Positions 17,266 through 27,281 of a stretch of DNA of 64,000 nucleotides are shown here, piece by piece. Every line of letters starts with the position of its first letter. Position 1 is the stretch's first letter. Source of the stretch: Pseudomonas sp. HOU2 (GTDB lineage Bacteria; Pseudomonadota; Gammaproteobacteria; Pseudomonadales; Pseudomonadaceae); assembly GCF_040729435.1 (NCBI RefSeq), contig NZ_CP160398.1:4693001-4757000 (forward strand), read 5' to 3'. The notes beneath the pieces were generated by a model, which was given only the letters and a program-made list of their open reading frames with translations, ran no database searches and was not told the origin of the DNA. The position numbers were made by a program, and so were the translations under genes.

Positions 17266-19751
17266 GAGGCTTGACCCTTGTCGGCGGATTTCTCCAGATC
17301 GCCGACCATGCGTCGGATGCGGTCGGCGAGTTTTTCCGAACTCATGCTTTCGCGCATGCGCTCTACCAGCAGCGGAAAGCCCAGCGGTGTAGGACGTTTG
17401 ATCAGGCGCATGTCCAGTTTCATCCGGTTGATCCGCTCCAATGTCTGTTCCAGACGACGAATATCCAGTTCTTCCCGCAGGACTTCCTCCCCGGCCTGGG
17501 CCAGCAGCAGGTTGTCGGCGTCGTATTGCTTGAACACCTCGAAGAACAACCCGCTGGAGGCTTGCACCTGGCGGGTACTTTTCGGCGCGCCGGGATAGCC
17601 GGCGAACACCAGCCCGGCAATCCGGGCGATTTCGCGAAAGCGCCGCAACGCCAGCTCACCGGCATTGAGGCTGGCCAGCACGTCGCGCAACAGATGCTCG
17701 GGGCTGAGCAGTGCCGCATCGAATTGCCCGGCCCAATCGACCGGCGTGGCGCTGAGCAACTCCAGCCCATAATCATTGACCGCAATCGAGAACGTCAGCG
17801 GCTGGCGCTGACTCACACGCCACGCCAACAGGCTGGCGAGCCCCAGATGCACTTGGCGCCCGGCAAACGGGTAGAGGAAAAGGTGCCAGCCCTCGCGGGA
17901 TTTCAGCACTTCGGCCAACAGGCTTTCGGAAGTGGGCAGACCCGACCAGCGCGCCTGGGTTTGCAGCAACGGTTGCAGCGCGTGCATTTCCGGGCCGACG
18001 AAGTCACCGCGCGCTGCCGCCGTGAAGCGGCTGACCACGGCGGCGGCCAGTTCGTTGGAAAGCGGCATACGCCCACCATTCCAGCGCGGCACGGCGGCTT
18101 TTTTCGCGGTGCTGCGTTTGACGTACGCGGTCATGTTTTCCACCCGCACCAATTCCAGCAGACGCCCGGCGAACAGGAAACCGTCGCCCGGTTTCAGCCG
18201 CGCGATAAAACCTTCCTCGACACTGCCCAACTGCTTGCCGCCGCCACCCTTGCTCCAGAATTTCAGGTTGATACTGGCGTCGCTGACGATGGTGCCGATG
18301 CTCATGCGATGCCGGCGGGCGAGTCGTGCGTCGGGGACGCGCCAGACGCCGTGTTCATCCGGTTCGACCCGGCGGTAATCCGGATAGGCCGTCAGCGACA
18401 TCCCGCCATGACGTACGAAAGCCAGCGCCCAAGCCCAATCCGCCAGCGTGAGGTCACGATAGGCCCAGGCACCACGGACTTCTTCGTACAGCTCTTCGGG
18501 AATAAAGCCACCGCCCAGCGCCATGCTGACCAGATGCTGCACCAACACATCGAGCGGTTTGTGCGGCGACAGACGCGGTTCGATGAGTCGTTGCGCCACG
18601 GCGTCGCCTGCGGCAGCGGCTTCGATCAGTTCCAGGCTGTGGGTCGGCACCAGCGTCACTCGCGAGGTGCGCCCAGGCGCGTGACCGGAGCGCCCGGCCC
18701 GTTGCATCAACCGCGCCACGCCTTTCGCCGAGCCGATTTGCAGCACCCGTTCCACCGGCAGAAAGTCCACGCCCAGATCCAGGCTCGACGTGCAGACCAC
18801 GGCTTTCAACTGCCCGTCCTTCAACGCTTGCTCGACCCAGTCGCGGGTCTCGCGGGACAGTGAGCTGTGGTGCAACGCGATCAGCCCGGCCCAGTCCGGC
18901 CGCGCCTCGAGCAGCGCCTGATACCAGATTTCCGATTGTGCGCGGGTATTGGTGAACACCAGGCTGCTGGCGCAGACGTCCAGTTCGGCAACAACCTGCG
19001 GCAGCATCTTCAGACCGATGTGCCCGGCCCACGGAAAACGCTCGATGGCCGGTGGGATCAAGGTGTCGACCTTGAGTGATTTTTCGCTCTGGCCCTGCAC
19101 GCTGATGCCGCCACCCTGTGGGATCAGCACCTGTTCGGCGTGGGCTTGATTACCGAGGGTGGCGGACACGCCCCAGACGATCAGCTCGGGTTGCCAGTGG
19201 CGCAGGCGGGCGAGGGCCAGTTGCAGCTGTACGCCGCGTTTGTTGCCGAGCAATTCATGCCATTCATCGACGACGATCATGCGCAGGCTCGACAGCGCGG
19301 TTTTCGCATCGGCACGGGCCAGCAGCAGGGTCAGGCTTTCCGGGGTGGTGATCAGCGTGGTCGGCAGGCGTCGGCCCTGACGCGCACGTTCGGCGCTGCT
19401 GGTGTCGCCGGTGCGCAGGCCGATGCTCCATGGAATCTGTAAATCAGTGACCGGCGCTTGCAAGGCGCGCGCGGTGTCGGCGGCGAGGGCGCGCATCGGC
19501 GTGATCCACAGCACGGTCATCGGTTCGCTCTGGGGTTTGCGTTTGCTGGTCGTGGCTGCGGGCGCGGCTGAACGGGCGAAGCGATTGAGCGCGGCGAACC
19601 ACACTGCATAGGTTTTACCGGCGCCGGTGCTGGCGTGGAGCAACCCCGACTGACCTTGTTTGACGGCGGCCCACACCTGCTTTTGAAAGGCGAACGGCTT
19701 CCAGTTGCGTGCGCTGAACCAGGTTTTTGCGAGGTCGGGGAGTTTCGCCAT
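17262..19751 (-). CDS. Ligase-associated DEXH-box helicase (Lhr core type)
   Basis: This 829-residue superfamily 2 helicase has Walker [10 protein letters not shown] (residues about 42-50) and box II VDEWHEL, here DEWH. Helicase motif VI is [11 protein letters not shown], and a C-terminal winged-helix and Lhr-specific domain follows. Lhr core enzymes are 3'-to-5' ATP-driven translocases that unwind RNA:DNA hybrids. In Pseudomonas this short form is encoded with PdeM, an ATP-dependent ligase and a metallo-beta-lactamase-type exonuclease. Here its two other partners lie 5 kb upstream, beyond the inserted amino acid transporter. Confidence 0.9.
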   Translation of the reverse strand: MAKLPDLAKTWFSARNWKPFAFQKQVWAAVKQGQSGLLHASTGAGKTYAVWFAALNRFARSAAPAATTSKRKPQSEPMTVLWITPMRALAADTARALQAPVTDLQIPWSIGLRTGDTSSAERARQGRRLPTTLITTPESLTLLLARADAKTALSSLRMIVVDEWHELLGNKRGVQLQLALARLRHWQPELIVWGVSATLGNQAHAEQVLIPQGGGISVQGQSEKSLKVDTLIPPAIERFPWAGHIGLKMLPQVVAELDVCASSLVFTNTRAQSEIWYQALLEARPDWAGLIALHHSSLSRETRDWVEQALKDGQLKAVVCTSSLDLGVDFLPVERVLQIGSAKGVARLMQRAGRSGHAPGRTSRVTLVPTHSLELIEAAAAGDAVAQRLIEPRLSPHKPLDVLVQHLVSMALGGGFIPEELYEEVRGAWAYRDLTLADWAWALAFVRHGGMSLTAYPDYRRVEPDEHGVWRVPDARLARRHRMSIGTIVSDASINLKFWSKGGGGKQLGSVEEGFIARLKPGDGFLFAGRLLELVRVENMTAYVKRSTAKKAAVPRWNGGRMPLSNELAAAVVSRFTAAARGDFVGPEMHALQPLLQTQARWSGLPTSESLLAEVLKSREGWHLFLYPFAGRQVHLGLASLLAWRVSQRQPLTFSIAVNDYGLELLSATPVDWAGQFDAALLSPEHLLRDVLASLNAGELALRRFREIARIAGLVFAGYPGAPKSTRQVQASSGLFFEVFKQYDADNLLLAQAGEEVLREELDIRRLEQTLERINRMKLDMRLIKRPTPLGFPLLVERMRESMSSEKLADRIRRMVGDLEKSADKGQAS

Positions 19752-19830
19752 GCCGGCTGCGCGCTCTGAAGGTGTTCCTTCAGTGACCGCGCCGGCATGC
19801 GAAAGGTTTAATCACACCGCAATCCCCCAA

Positions 19831-19910
19831 TGTAGGAGCTGCCGCAGGCTGCGATCTTTTGATTTGCCTTTCAAGATCAAAAGATCGCAGCCTGCGGCAG
19901 CTCCTACAGG
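19831..19910. repeat. REPIN, GATCGCAGCC class
   Basis: The outer arms TGTAGGAGCTGCCGCAGGCT and complement face each other, with the GATCTTTTGAT ends inward. It lies between the Lhr helicase and the ABC transporter operon, at one edge of the block that splits the repair cluster. Confidence 0.85.
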
Positions 19911-19920
19911 GGATCCTCGG

Positions 19921-20685
19921 TTACTTGAGGTTACCGCTGAGGAATTGCTTCAGCCGTTCGCTGCGCGGATTGCCCAGCACTTCTTCCGGCGCGCCTTCTT
20001 CCTCCACCAGGCCTTGATGCAGGAACAGCACCTGGCTGGAGACTTTGCGGGCGAAGCTCATTTCATGGGTCACCATGATCATCGTCCGGCCTTCCTCGGC
20101 CAGCCCCTGAATCACCCGCAGCACCTCACCCACCAGCTCCGGGTCGAGTGCCGAGGTCGGTTCGTCGAACAGCATCACTTCCGGCTCCATCGCCAGCGCC
20201 CGGGCAATCGCCACGCGCTGTTGCTGGCCGCCGGAGAGAAACGCCGGATACTGGTCGGCCACCCGTGCCGGCAGGCCGACCTTGTCCAGGTAGCGGCGGG
20301 CGCGGTCTTCGGCTTCCTGCTTGCTGCAACCCAGCACCCGGCGCGGGGCCATGGTGATGTTTTCCAGCACGGTCATGTGGCTCCACAGGTTGAAGTGCTG
20401 AAAGACCATCGCCAGGCGCGTGCGCAGGCGTTGCAGTTCATTCGGATCGGCGACGTGCATGCCGTGGCGGTCGGTGACCATGCGGATCGCCTGGCCGTCG
20501 AGGCTCATGGCGCCATCGTTGGGTTGTTCGAGGAAGTTGATGCAGCGCAAAAAGGTGCTCTTACCCGAGCCGCTGGCGCCGATCAGGCTGATCACGTCGC
20601 CGGTCTTGGCCTTGAGCGAAACGCCTTTGAGTACCTGATGGTCGCCATAGCTTTTGTGCAGACCTTCAACAGTCAATTTGTACAT
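19921..20685 (-). CDS. Basic amino acid ABC transporter, ATPase (AotP/HisP-like)
   Basis: The 254-residue ABC ATPase has Walker [10 protein letters not shown] (about 37-45), signature LSGGQQQR and Walker [16 protein letters not shown]. It matches the polar amino acid transporter class that imports arginine, ornithine, lysine or histidine. It is the last gene of a five-gene operon in the order binding protein, permease, permease, aspartoacylase-like, ATPase. That is the aotJQMOP order of P. aeruginosa. The argR regulator that follows in that species is absent here. Substrate is inferred. Confidence 0.88.
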   Translation of the reverse strand: MYKLTVEGLHKSYGDHQVLKGVSLKAKTGDVISLIGASGSGKSTFLRCINFLEQPNDGAMSLDGQAIRMVTDRHGMHVADPNELQRLRTRLAMVFQHFNLWSHMTVLENITMAPRRVLGCSKQEAEDRARRYLDKVGLPARVADQYPAFLSGGQQQRVAIARALAMEPEVMLFDEPTSALDPELVGEVLRVIQGLAEEGRTMIMVTHEMSFARKVSSQVLFLHQGLVEEEGAPEEVLGNPRSERLKQFLSGNLK

Positions 20686-20698
20686 GGGACAGACATCC

Positions 20699-21817
20699 TC
20701 AAGGCGAAAGTAGGTAGCCGCTGCGATAGGCTTCGGCGCCCGCCACGTGGGCGATTACCATGCCGGCAGTGGCCATGCGCCGCAGCGAGCGGGCGTACAG
20801 CAGGCCGGCGGCAGTGCAATGAATGGGGGTGACCCGGTCGTGGATCGGATCGATGATTTCGGCAATCTGTTGTCCGGCTTGCAGGTATTGCCCGGCCGTG
20901 GCGGTGTACACCAGCAAGCCGCCTACCGGCGTGGTCACCGGTTCGACACCGGCCAGCGGCGTGGCCGGGAAGGGCAGGGGCGGCTGCGGCTTGGTCTCGC
21001 CGACGATCGCATCGAACTGGATCAGGTAATCGATCAAGGCCTGGCAGTCACGGCTGGCCATTGGGTGATTGACGTCACCCTGGCCGCGCAACTCCACGGT
21101 CACCGAAAAACTGCCCAGCGGAATCTCGAAGTGTTCGCCGAAGCGTTCCTGCAGTTGCCACCACAGCAGGGTGAAGCATTCGTCGAACGACTGGCCGCCG
21201 GAATCGGTGGCCAGCAGACTGGCCTGAGCTTCGATGTAACGCGCCAGCGGCTCGACCTGCGGCCACGCTTCGGGCGTGGTGTAGAGGTGAACCACGGATT
21301 CGAAGTCGCAATGCAGGTCCAGCACCATGTCGGCGTCGCACGCCAGCCGTTGCAGGGTGAGGCGCTGGGATTGCAGTTGCGTGGCGGGCGTTTGACGGGC
21401 GAGGGCGTTGCGCAGGCTGGCGCGGATCAGCTCAAGGTTGCGCTGCGGGTCGTCGCTCAGCTTGCCCTCGATGTCGTTGCCGATTTCTTCGCTGAGGTCG
21501 ACGAACCAGCGATTGAAATTCTGCCCGCTCTCCATCTCGTAGCGGCCCAGCGGCACGTCCATCAGCACTTGTTCGAGGCCGACCGGGTTGGCCACCGGCA
21601 CCAGCACAATCTGGCTGCGCAGGCGCCCGGCGGCTTCCAGCTCCGCCAGCCGCTGCTTGAGGTGCCAGGCGACGAGCATGCCGGGCATTTCGTCGGCATG
21701 CAGCGAGGACTGGATGTAGATCTTGCCTTGGGCCTGCTCCGGGCCGAAGTGGAAACTGTGGACCTGTCGAGCGGTCCCCGGCACCGGGGCCAACAGGTCA
21801 TGGATCTGGTGTCGCAT
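20699..21817 (-). CDS. Succinylglutamate desuccinylase/aspartoacylase-family protein (AotO-like)
   Basis: This 372-residue zinc carboxypeptidase-like protein has metal-binding segments SLHADEMPGMLVAWHL (H and E ligands) and DLHCDFESVVHLY (second His). A lipoyl-like C-terminal domain carries GGLLVYTATAGQYLQAGQQIAEI. The start at 21817 (MRHQIHDLLAP) has AGGAAA upstream; the frame runs 14 codons further. Its place inside the transporter operon matches aotO, whose role is unsettled. It may deacylate an N-acylated amino acid taken up by the transporter; that is a guess. Confidence 0.8.
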   Translation of the reverse strand: MRHQIHDLLAPVPGTARQVHSFHFGPEQAQGKIYIQSSLHADEMPGMLVAWHLKQRLAELEAAGRLRSQIVLVPVANPVGLEQVLMDVPLGRYEMESGQNFNRWFVDLSEEIGNDIEGKLSDDPQRNLELIRASLRNALARQTPATQLQSQRLTLQRLACDADMVLDLHCDFESVVHLYTTPEAWPQVEPLARYIEAQASLLATDSGGQSFDECFTLLWWQLQERFGEHFEIPLGSFSVTVELRGQGDVNHPMASRDCQALIDYLIQFDAIVGETKPQPPLPFPATPLAGVEPVTTPVGGLLVYTATAGQYLQAGQQIAEIIDPIHDRVTPIHCTAAGLLYARSLRRMATAGMVIAHVAGAEAYRSGYLLSP

Positions 21818-21828
21818 TACAGGTTTTC

Positions 21829-22539
21829 CTAGTGGGTCGGCCCGAGGAAGGCCAGCCATCGGCGTTCGGCAAGGCGGAACAGGCCGACCAGCGCAAAGGT
21901 AATGGTCAGGTAGATCAGCGCGGCGATGCCGAACGACTGAAAGGTCAGGTAGGTCGCCGAGTTGGCGTCCCGCGCCACTTTCAGGATGTCGGGGATGGTC
22001 GCGGTGAAGGCCACGGTGGTCGAGTGCAGCATCAGGATCACTTCGTTGCTGTAATACGGCAACGACCGGCGCAGCGCCGAAGGCATGATCACATAGGCGT
22101 ACAGCTTCCAGCCGGTCAGCCCGTAGGCCTTGGCCGCTTCGACTTCACCGTGATTCATGCTGCGGATCGCCCCGGCGAAAATCTCCGTGGTGTAGGCGCA
22201 GGTGTTCAGGGCGAACGCGAGGATCGTGCAGTTCATCGCATCGCGAAAGAAACTGTCGAGCAACGGCTGCGCACGCACGGCGGCCAGGCTGTAAATCCCG
22301 GTGTAGCAGATCAGCAACTGGATGTAGAGCGGCGTGCCACGGAACAGGTAGGTGTAGAACTGCACCGGCCAGCGCACATAGAAATGCGGCGAGACCCGGG
22401 CAATCGACAGCGGGATCGACACCAGAAAACCGATGAAGATCGAGGCGCTGAGCAGCCACATGGTCATCGCCAGACCGGTGATATTGTTGCCGTCGGTATA
22501 AAGGAAGGGTTTCCAGTATTCCTGCAGGAGTTCGATCAT
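21829..22539 (-). CDS. Basic amino acid ABC transporter permease (AotM/HisM-like)
   Basis: The 236-residue inner-membrane permease has about five hydrophobic segments. The EAA loop (EVEAAKAYGLTGWKLYAYVIMPSALR) docks with the ATPase. It overlaps the upstream permease gene by 4 bases (ATGA), showing tight coupling, and is followed after 11 bases by the AotO-like gene. Confidence 0.9.
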   Translation of the reverse strand: MIELLQEYWKPFLYTDGNNITGLAMTMWLLSASIFIGFLVSIPLSIARVSPHFYVRWPVQFYTYLFRGTPLYIQLLICYTGIYSLAAVRAQPLLDSFFRDAMNCTILAFALNTCAYTTEIFAGAIRSMNHGEVEAAKAYGLTGWKLYAYVIMPSALRRSLPYYSNEVILMLHSTTVAFTATIPDILKVARDANSATYLTFQSFGIAALIYLTITFALVGLFRLAERRWLAFLGPTH

Positions 22540-23264
22540 CGTACGGCCTCCCGGGCACCGGCGGCGTAACGCCGTTCGAGCCAGCGCAGGATGACGTTCG
22601 AAGCACTGGTGATCAGCAGATAGATCAAGGCGGCGAGTACCAGGAAGTAGAACAGTTGATAGGTGCTTTTACCGGCGTCCTGCGCGGCTTTGACCAGATC
22701 CGCCAGACCGATGATCGACACCAGCGCGGTGGCCTTGAGCATCACCATCCAGTTGTTGCCGATGCCTGGCAGGGCGAAGCGCATCATTTGCGGGAACACC
22801 ACGAAGCGAAAACGCTGGCCGCGCTTGAGGCCATAGGCGGTGGCCGCTTCGACCTGACCGCGCGGTACGGCGAGAATCGCCCCACGGAAGGTTTCGGTGA
22901 AATACGCGCCATAGATGAAGCCCAGGGTGATCACCCCGGCGGTGAAAGAGTCGATTTCGATGTAGTCCCATTCCATGACATCGGTCAGGGCAGTCAGCCA
23001 GGTTTGCAGGCTGTAGAAGATCAACAGCATCAGCACCAGATCCGGCACCCCGCGAATCAGCGTGGTGTAGAGCTGGGCAGGCAGGCGCAGCAGTTTGGAT
23101 TTCGACAGTTTGGCACTGGCGCCCAAGAGGCCGAGCAACACGGCCACCAGCAGCGACAACGCCGACAATTTGATGGTCATCCAGGTGCCTTCCAACAGCA
23201 ACGGACCGAAGCCCTTGAGGCTGAAGGCGGAGAGCCCCAGATTTTGTAAGAGGTTTTCGAACAT
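22536..23264 (-). CDS. Basic amino acid ABC transporter permease (AotQ/HisQ-like)
   Basis: The 242-residue partner permease has the EAA loop QVEAATAYGLKRGQRFRFVVFPQMMRFALPG and the same topology as its neighbour. It is separated from the binding-protein gene by 57 bases that hold a hairpin able to lower expression of the membrane genes relative to the binding protein. Confidence 0.9.
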   Translation of the reverse strand: MFENLLQNLGLSAFSLKGFGPLLLEGTWMTIKLSALSLLVAVLLGLLGASAKLSKSKLLRLPAQLYTTLIRGVPDLVLMLLIFYSLQTWLTALTDVMEWDYIEIDSFTAGVITLGFIYGAYFTETFRGAILAVPRGQVEAATAYGLKRGQRFRFVVFPQMMRFALPGIGNNWMVMLKATALVSIIGLADLVKAAQDAGKSTYQLFYFLVLAALIYLLITSASNVILRWLERRYAAGAREAVR

Positions 23265-23291
23265 AAATCAGCAACCTGAGCGGATGGAAAA

Positions 23292-23315
23292 GGCGCCCAT
23301 CGACTGATGGGCGCC
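23292..23315 (-). terminator. Intercistronic hairpin between binding-protein and permease genes
   Basis: GGCGCCCATC and GATGGGCGCC pair around a 4-base loop and are followed on the minus strand by TTTT. The position directly after the binding-protein stop suggests partial termination or 3'-end stabilisation that favours the binding protein. Confidence 0.7.
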
Positions 23316-23321
23316 AGGGCA

Positions 23322-24104
23322 TTATTTACCGCTGTACAGATTCAGATCGCCAAAGTGTTTCTTTTGAATCTCGGCGTATTTGCCGTCATCGTGTAACGCT
23401 TTGATACCTTTATCTAAAAGCGCCTTCAGCTCTTTGTTACCTTTCTTAATACCGACAGCGGTTTTGGCTGGCAGCAATTCGCTGTCGACCGGCTTGCTGA
23501 CTTCGTAGTTGGCGCCATCCGGCGACTTCAAAAAGCCCAGTTCGGCTTGCAGCATGTCCTGAATCGAGGCGTCGAGACGGCCGTTTTTCAGGTCGGCGTA
23601 GACCTGATCCTGGTTGGCATACGCCTGGATTTTCACCCCGGCCTTCTCCAGCACAGCCTTGGCGTAGGCTTCCTGGATGGTGCCTTGCTCGTAACCCACG
23701 GACTTGCCCTTGAGGGAAGCGACGTCATCGCTAAGGCCGGAGCCCTTCTTGAACACGTAGGAAGTCGGGCCGGAGAACAGCTCGCTGGAGAAGTCGATCG
23801 CCTTTTCACGGGCCGGGGTCACGGTCATCGACGAGATCACACCGTCGAATTTGTTGGCGTTGAGGCCCGGAATCATGCCGTCGAAGTCGCTTTCAACCCA
23901 TTTGCACTTGACCTTCAGCTCGGCGCAGATCGCGTTGCCCAGGTCGATGTCGAAGCCCACCAGGCTGCCGTCAGCCGCTTTCGACTCGAACGGTGCGTAG
24001 GAAGGATCAACGCCAAAACGCAGCTCTTTGTATTCCTTGGCCAGCGCGGAGCCGGCAGCCATGCACAACGCCAGTGCAGAAAGGGTCAGCAATGCTTTTT
24101 TCAT
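23322..24104 (-). CDS. Basic amino acid ABC transporter substrate-binding protein (AotJ/HisJ-like)
   Basis: The 260-residue periplasmic protein has a type I signal peptide (MKKALLTLSALALCMAAGSALA-KEY). It shows the LAO/His-binding signatures LRFGVDPSYAPFESKAADGSLVGFDIDLG and FDGVISSMTVTPAREKAIDFS. It captures arginine, ornithine, lysine or histidine and delivers it to the two permeases that follow. It is first in the operon, so the promoter should lie in the 24105-24330 gap. Ligand preference cannot be fixed by eye. Confidence 0.9.
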   Translation of the reverse strand: MKKALLTLSALALCMAAGSALAKEYKELRFGVDPSYAPFESKAADGSLVGFDIDLGNAICAELKVKCKWVESDFDGMIPGLNANKFDGVISSMTVTPAREKAIDFSSELFSGPTSYVFKKGSGLSDDVASLKGKSVGYEQGTIQEAYAKAVLEKAGVKIQAYANQDQVYADLKNGRLDASIQDMLQAELGFLKSPDGANYEVSKPVDSELLPAKTAVGIKKGNKELKALLDKGIKALHDDGKYAEIQKKHFGDLNLYSGK

Positions 24105-24333
24105 TATTCAATCCCTAAGAACCAATATGAGCGCTTGTGGCGCAGAATTATTGTTACTGCAACGCGTACGACCTATAGAAAGTAGCAATTTCCGAACCAG
24201 AGTCCCGAACAAGTGTTTTAAAAGGTTGGGGGAGGGGGGAGGGAGAGGGATTGGTGCACGGGAATGGGCGGCGGTTGAAGGCTGCACCATATTGGGTCGA
24301 TGCAGGCATTTTTAAGTAATGTGACGAGCTATT
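24105..24333. promoter_or_regulatory. Gene-free upstream region of the amino acid transporter operon
   Basis: No gene is visible. It must hold the operon promoter and carries a purine-rich tract (about 24221-24250, GGTTGGGGGAGGGGGGAGGG) on the plus strand. No operator could be assigned. Confidence 0.4.
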
Positions 24334-24446
24334 GTGGCGAGGGAGCTTGCTCCCGCTGGAGGGCGAAGCACTCCCCAGGATTTTCAGACAGACCGCATTT
24401 TTTGCGACTGCTGCGCAGTCGAGCGGGAGCAAGCTCCCTCGCCACA
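24334..24446. repeat. REPIN, GTGGCGAGGGAGCTTGCTCC class
   Basis: GTGGCGAGGGAGCTTGCTCC and its complement flank 70 bases containing a weaker internal hairpin. This class also builds the tandem array at 35827-36987. It lies at the other edge of the transporter block. Confidence 0.85.
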
Positions 24447-24491
24447 GGGGGTTCACTCAGTTAATTGTGATCAGTGTCCCGGGAAACCGGG

Positions 24492-26180
24492 TCAGGCCAG
24501 CAAATCCTGCAACGTCGCCAGACTGTCCGCCTCATCCACCGTTTTATCCTGCCGCCAGCGCAGCATGCGCGGGAAACGCACGGCGATCCCGCTCTTGTGC
24601 CGTCGCGACAGGGCGATACCTTCGAAACCCAGTTCGAACACCAGACTCGGTTTGACGCTACTGACCGGGCCGAATTTTTCCACGGTGGTCTTGCGCACAA
24701 TGCTGTCGACCTGGCGCATCTCTTCGTCGGTCAGCCCCGAATAGGCCTTGGCGAACGGCACCAGCGCGCGTTGGCTGGACTCCGGCGGGCCGTCCCACAC
24801 GGCGAAGGTGTAATCGCTGTACAGACTGGCGCGCCGACCATGTCCGCGCTGGGCATAGATCAACACCGCATCGACGCTGAACGGATCGACCTTCCACTTC
24901 CACCACACGCCCATGTCCTTGGTCCGGCCTACGCCATACAGCGCGTCACGGGCCTTGAGCATCATGCCCTCGACACCGAGGCGCCGTGAGGCTTCACGCT
25001 GTTGGGCGAGATCGAACCAGTCGCTGCCGGTCAGAATCGGCGAGGCCAGTAACACCGGGTTGTTACCGCGGGCGATCACTTGTTCCAGTTGCGCCCGCCG
25101 TTCGGCCTGCGGACGGTTACGCCAGTCCTCGCCCTGCCATTCCAGCAAGTCGTAGGCGAGCACCACCACCGGCACCTCTTCGAGGATTTTCCTGTCGAGG
25201 GTCTTGCGCCCGATGCGTTGCTGCAGCAGGGCGAAGGGTTGCACCGCCGGTGGTTCTGTCGATTGCGGATCGAAGGCGTCTGCGGTGCTCGGATGGGTGC
25301 TTTTCCAGACCACGATTTCGCCGTCGATTACCGTGCCGTCCGGTAACGCGTGGACCAGTGTGTCGAACTCGGGGAAACGCTCGGTCACCAGTTCTTCACC
25401 CCGCGACCAGACCCACAGCCGACCCTCGCGCTTGACCACCTGCGCGCGGATGCCATCCCACTTCCATTCCACCTGCCAGTTGCTCGCCGGCCCCAGCAGC
25501 CCTTCAAATTCCTCGACCGGTTGCGACAAGGCATGCGCGAGGAAAAACGGGTAGGGCTGGCCGCCACGTTGCGCATGTTCGTCGGCGGACTCCGGCGCGA
25601 TCAGTTTCAAATAGCTCGCGGCATTCGGCCGGTTCGACAGGTCGGTGTACCCCACCAGGCGCTGCGCCACGCGTTTGCTGTCGAGGCCGGCCATCGACGC
25701 CAGAGCGCGGGTGACCAGCAGTTTCGACACGCCGACGCGGAAACTGCCGGTGATCAGCTTGATGCACAGCATCAGGCTCGGCCGATCCAGTTGCGCCCAT
25801 AGCGCGGGCAGGTGGCGGGCGAGGTACTCCGGGGTTTCACCGCGCAGCGGCAGCAGCTTGTCTTCGATCCATTCGGCAAGGCCGGCTTCGGAGCTGTGTG
25901 AATTTTCCGGCAGCACCAGGGAAATCGTTTCCGCCAAATCGCCGACGGATTGATAACTTTCCTCGAACAGCCACGGTTGCAGCCCCGAGACCTCGACGGC
26001 CAGTTCGCGCAGGATCCGCACTGGCACCAGTTGGCGTGGGCGCCCGCCGGACAGAAAGTACACCGCCCACGCCGCATCCTGCGGTGCAGCCTGGGCGAAA
26101 TAGGCTTGCATGGCGGCCAGTTTGGCGTTGCTGGACGTGGTGGCGTCGAGTTCGGCATACAACTCGGCGAAGGCTTTCAT
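24492..26180 (-). CDS. ATP-dependent DNA ligase of the ligase-associated damage response
   Basis: The 562-residue ligase has an N-terminal DNA-binding domain (residues 1-200), then a nucleotidyltransferase core with the lysine motif EWKWDGIRAQ (the K of KWDG takes AMP). Further motifs are DGEIVVWK and EGMMLKARDALYGVGR, followed by motif V KWKVDPFSVDAVLIYA and a C-terminal OB domain. It seals nicks using ATP, unlike the essential NAD-dependent LigA. It overlaps the exonuclease gene by 4 bases. In Pseudomonas it belongs with the Lhr helicase and PdeM, here displaced 5 kb. Confidence 0.92.
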   Translation of the reverse strand: MKAFAELYAELDATTSSNAKLAAMQAYFAQAAPQDAAWAVYFLSGGRPRQLVPVRILRELAVEVSGLQPWLFEESYQSVGDLAETISLVLPENSHSSEAGLAEWIEDKLLPLRGETPEYLARHLPALWAQLDRPSLMLCIKLITGSFRVGVSKLLVTRALASMAGLDSKRVAQRLVGYTDLSNRPNAASYLKLIAPESADEHAQRGGQPYPFFLAHALSQPVEEFEGLLGPASNWQVEWKWDGIRAQVVKREGRLWVWSRGEELVTERFPEFDTLVHALPDGTVIDGEIVVWKSTHPSTADAFDPQSTEPPAVQPFALLQQRIGRKTLDRKILEEVPVVVLAYDLLEWQGEDWRNRPQAERRAQLEQVIARGNNPVLLASPILTGSDWFDLAQQREASRRLGVEGMMLKARDALYGVGRTKDMGVWWKWKVDPFSVDAVLIYAQRGHGRRASLYSDYTFAVWDGPPESSQRALVPFAKAYSGLTDEEMRQVDSIVRKTTVEKFGPVSSVKPSLVFELGFEGIALSRRHKSGIAVRFPRMLRWRQDKTVDEADSLATLQDLLA

Positions 26181-27211
26181 GCTTGCACCTCGGCGATCAC
26201 AGGTTCGGCGGCGATGTTTTCCTCTTCATCGTCGCCGTATTCGGTGTTGAACCCCTGCGCATCCAGACCCTTTTCCCGCAGATGCCGCACCAGCACGCCG
26301 ATCGAACCGTGGGTGACCATCACGCGTTCGGCGCCGGTCTGTTCGATGGCCCAGAGCAGGCCGGGCCAGTCGGCGTGATCCGACAACACGAAACCGCGAT
26401 CCACACCGCGCCGCCGGCGGGTGCCGCGCAAACGCATCCAGCCGCTGGCAAACGCATCGCTGAAATCACCGAAGCGGCGCATCCAGGTACTGCCGCCCGC
26501 CGAGGGCGGGGCGATCACCAACGCCTGGCGCATGATCGGGTCGGACTTCTTCACATCACCGGCGTAGATCGTCGGCGGCAGGTACACACCGGCCTCGCGG
26601 TAAACCCGATTCAGCGGCTCGACTGCACCGTGGCTGAGGATCGGGCCGAGGCTGGCGTCGATGCCGTGCAGAATCCGCTGAGCCTTGCCGAATGAATAAC
26701 AGAACAGCACGCTGGCCTTGCCCGCCGCAATGTTCGCCTGCCACCACTGGTTGATCTCGTTGAACACCTGCGCCTGTGGCTGCCAGCGATAGATTGGCAG
26801 GCCGAAAGTCGATTCGGTGATGAAGGTGTGGCAGCGCACCGGTTCGAACGGCGCGCAGGTGCCATCAGGTTCGATCTTGTAATCGCCGGATGCGACCCAG
26901 ACCTCACCGCCGTATTCCAGACGCACCTGGGCCGAACCGAGCACGTGCCCGGCAGGGTGGAAACTCAAGGTCACGCCGTGGTGGGTCAGTCGCTGGCCGT
27001 AGGCGAGGGTTTGCAGGTTGATGTCCTGACCCAGACGCGCACGCAAAATCCCTTCGCTGGCGCTGCTGGCAAGGTAATGCTGGTTGCCGCCACGGGCATG
27101 ATCGCCGTGGGCATGAGTGATCACCGAGCGCTCGACCGGGCGCCACGGATCAATATAGAAATCCCCGGCAGGGCAATACAAACCTTCGGGGCGGGCGATA
27201 ACAAGGTCCAT
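26177..27211 (-). CDS. Ligase-associated DNA damage response exonuclease (metallo-beta-lactamase/beta-CASP type)
   Basis: The 344-residue protein has the metal-binding signature THAHGDHARGG (HxHxDH, residues about 33-43). Further histidines are in FHPAGHVLGSAQ and SDHADWPGLL. It resembles SNM1/Artemis-type nucleases, so a single-strand DNA exonuclease is expected. It starts the two-gene exonuclease-ligase transcript, and its stop overlaps the ligase start. Confidence 0.9.
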   Translation of the reverse strand: MDLVIARPEGLYCPAGDFYIDPWRPVERSVITHAHGDHARGGNQHYLASSASEGILRARLGQDINLQTLAYGQRLTHHGVTLSFHPAGHVLGSAQVRLEYGGEVWVASGDYKIEPDGTCAPFEPVRCHTFITESTFGLPIYRWQPQAQVFNEINQWWQANIAAGKASVLFCYSFGKAQRILHGIDASLGPILSHGAVEPLNRVYREAGVYLPPTIYAGDVKKSDPIMRQALVIAPPSAGGSTWMRRFGDFSDAFASGWMRLRGTRRRRGVDRGFVLSDHADWPGLLWAIEQTGAERVMVTHGSIGVLVRHLREKGLDAQGFNTEYGDDEEENIAAEPVIAEVQA

Positions 27212-27281
27212 GTCGTTACCAGAATGGAGGGCTTGTTAGCTATGAGGTTGGCGCGAGTCCGGAAGTTCTATCGATTTTAGA

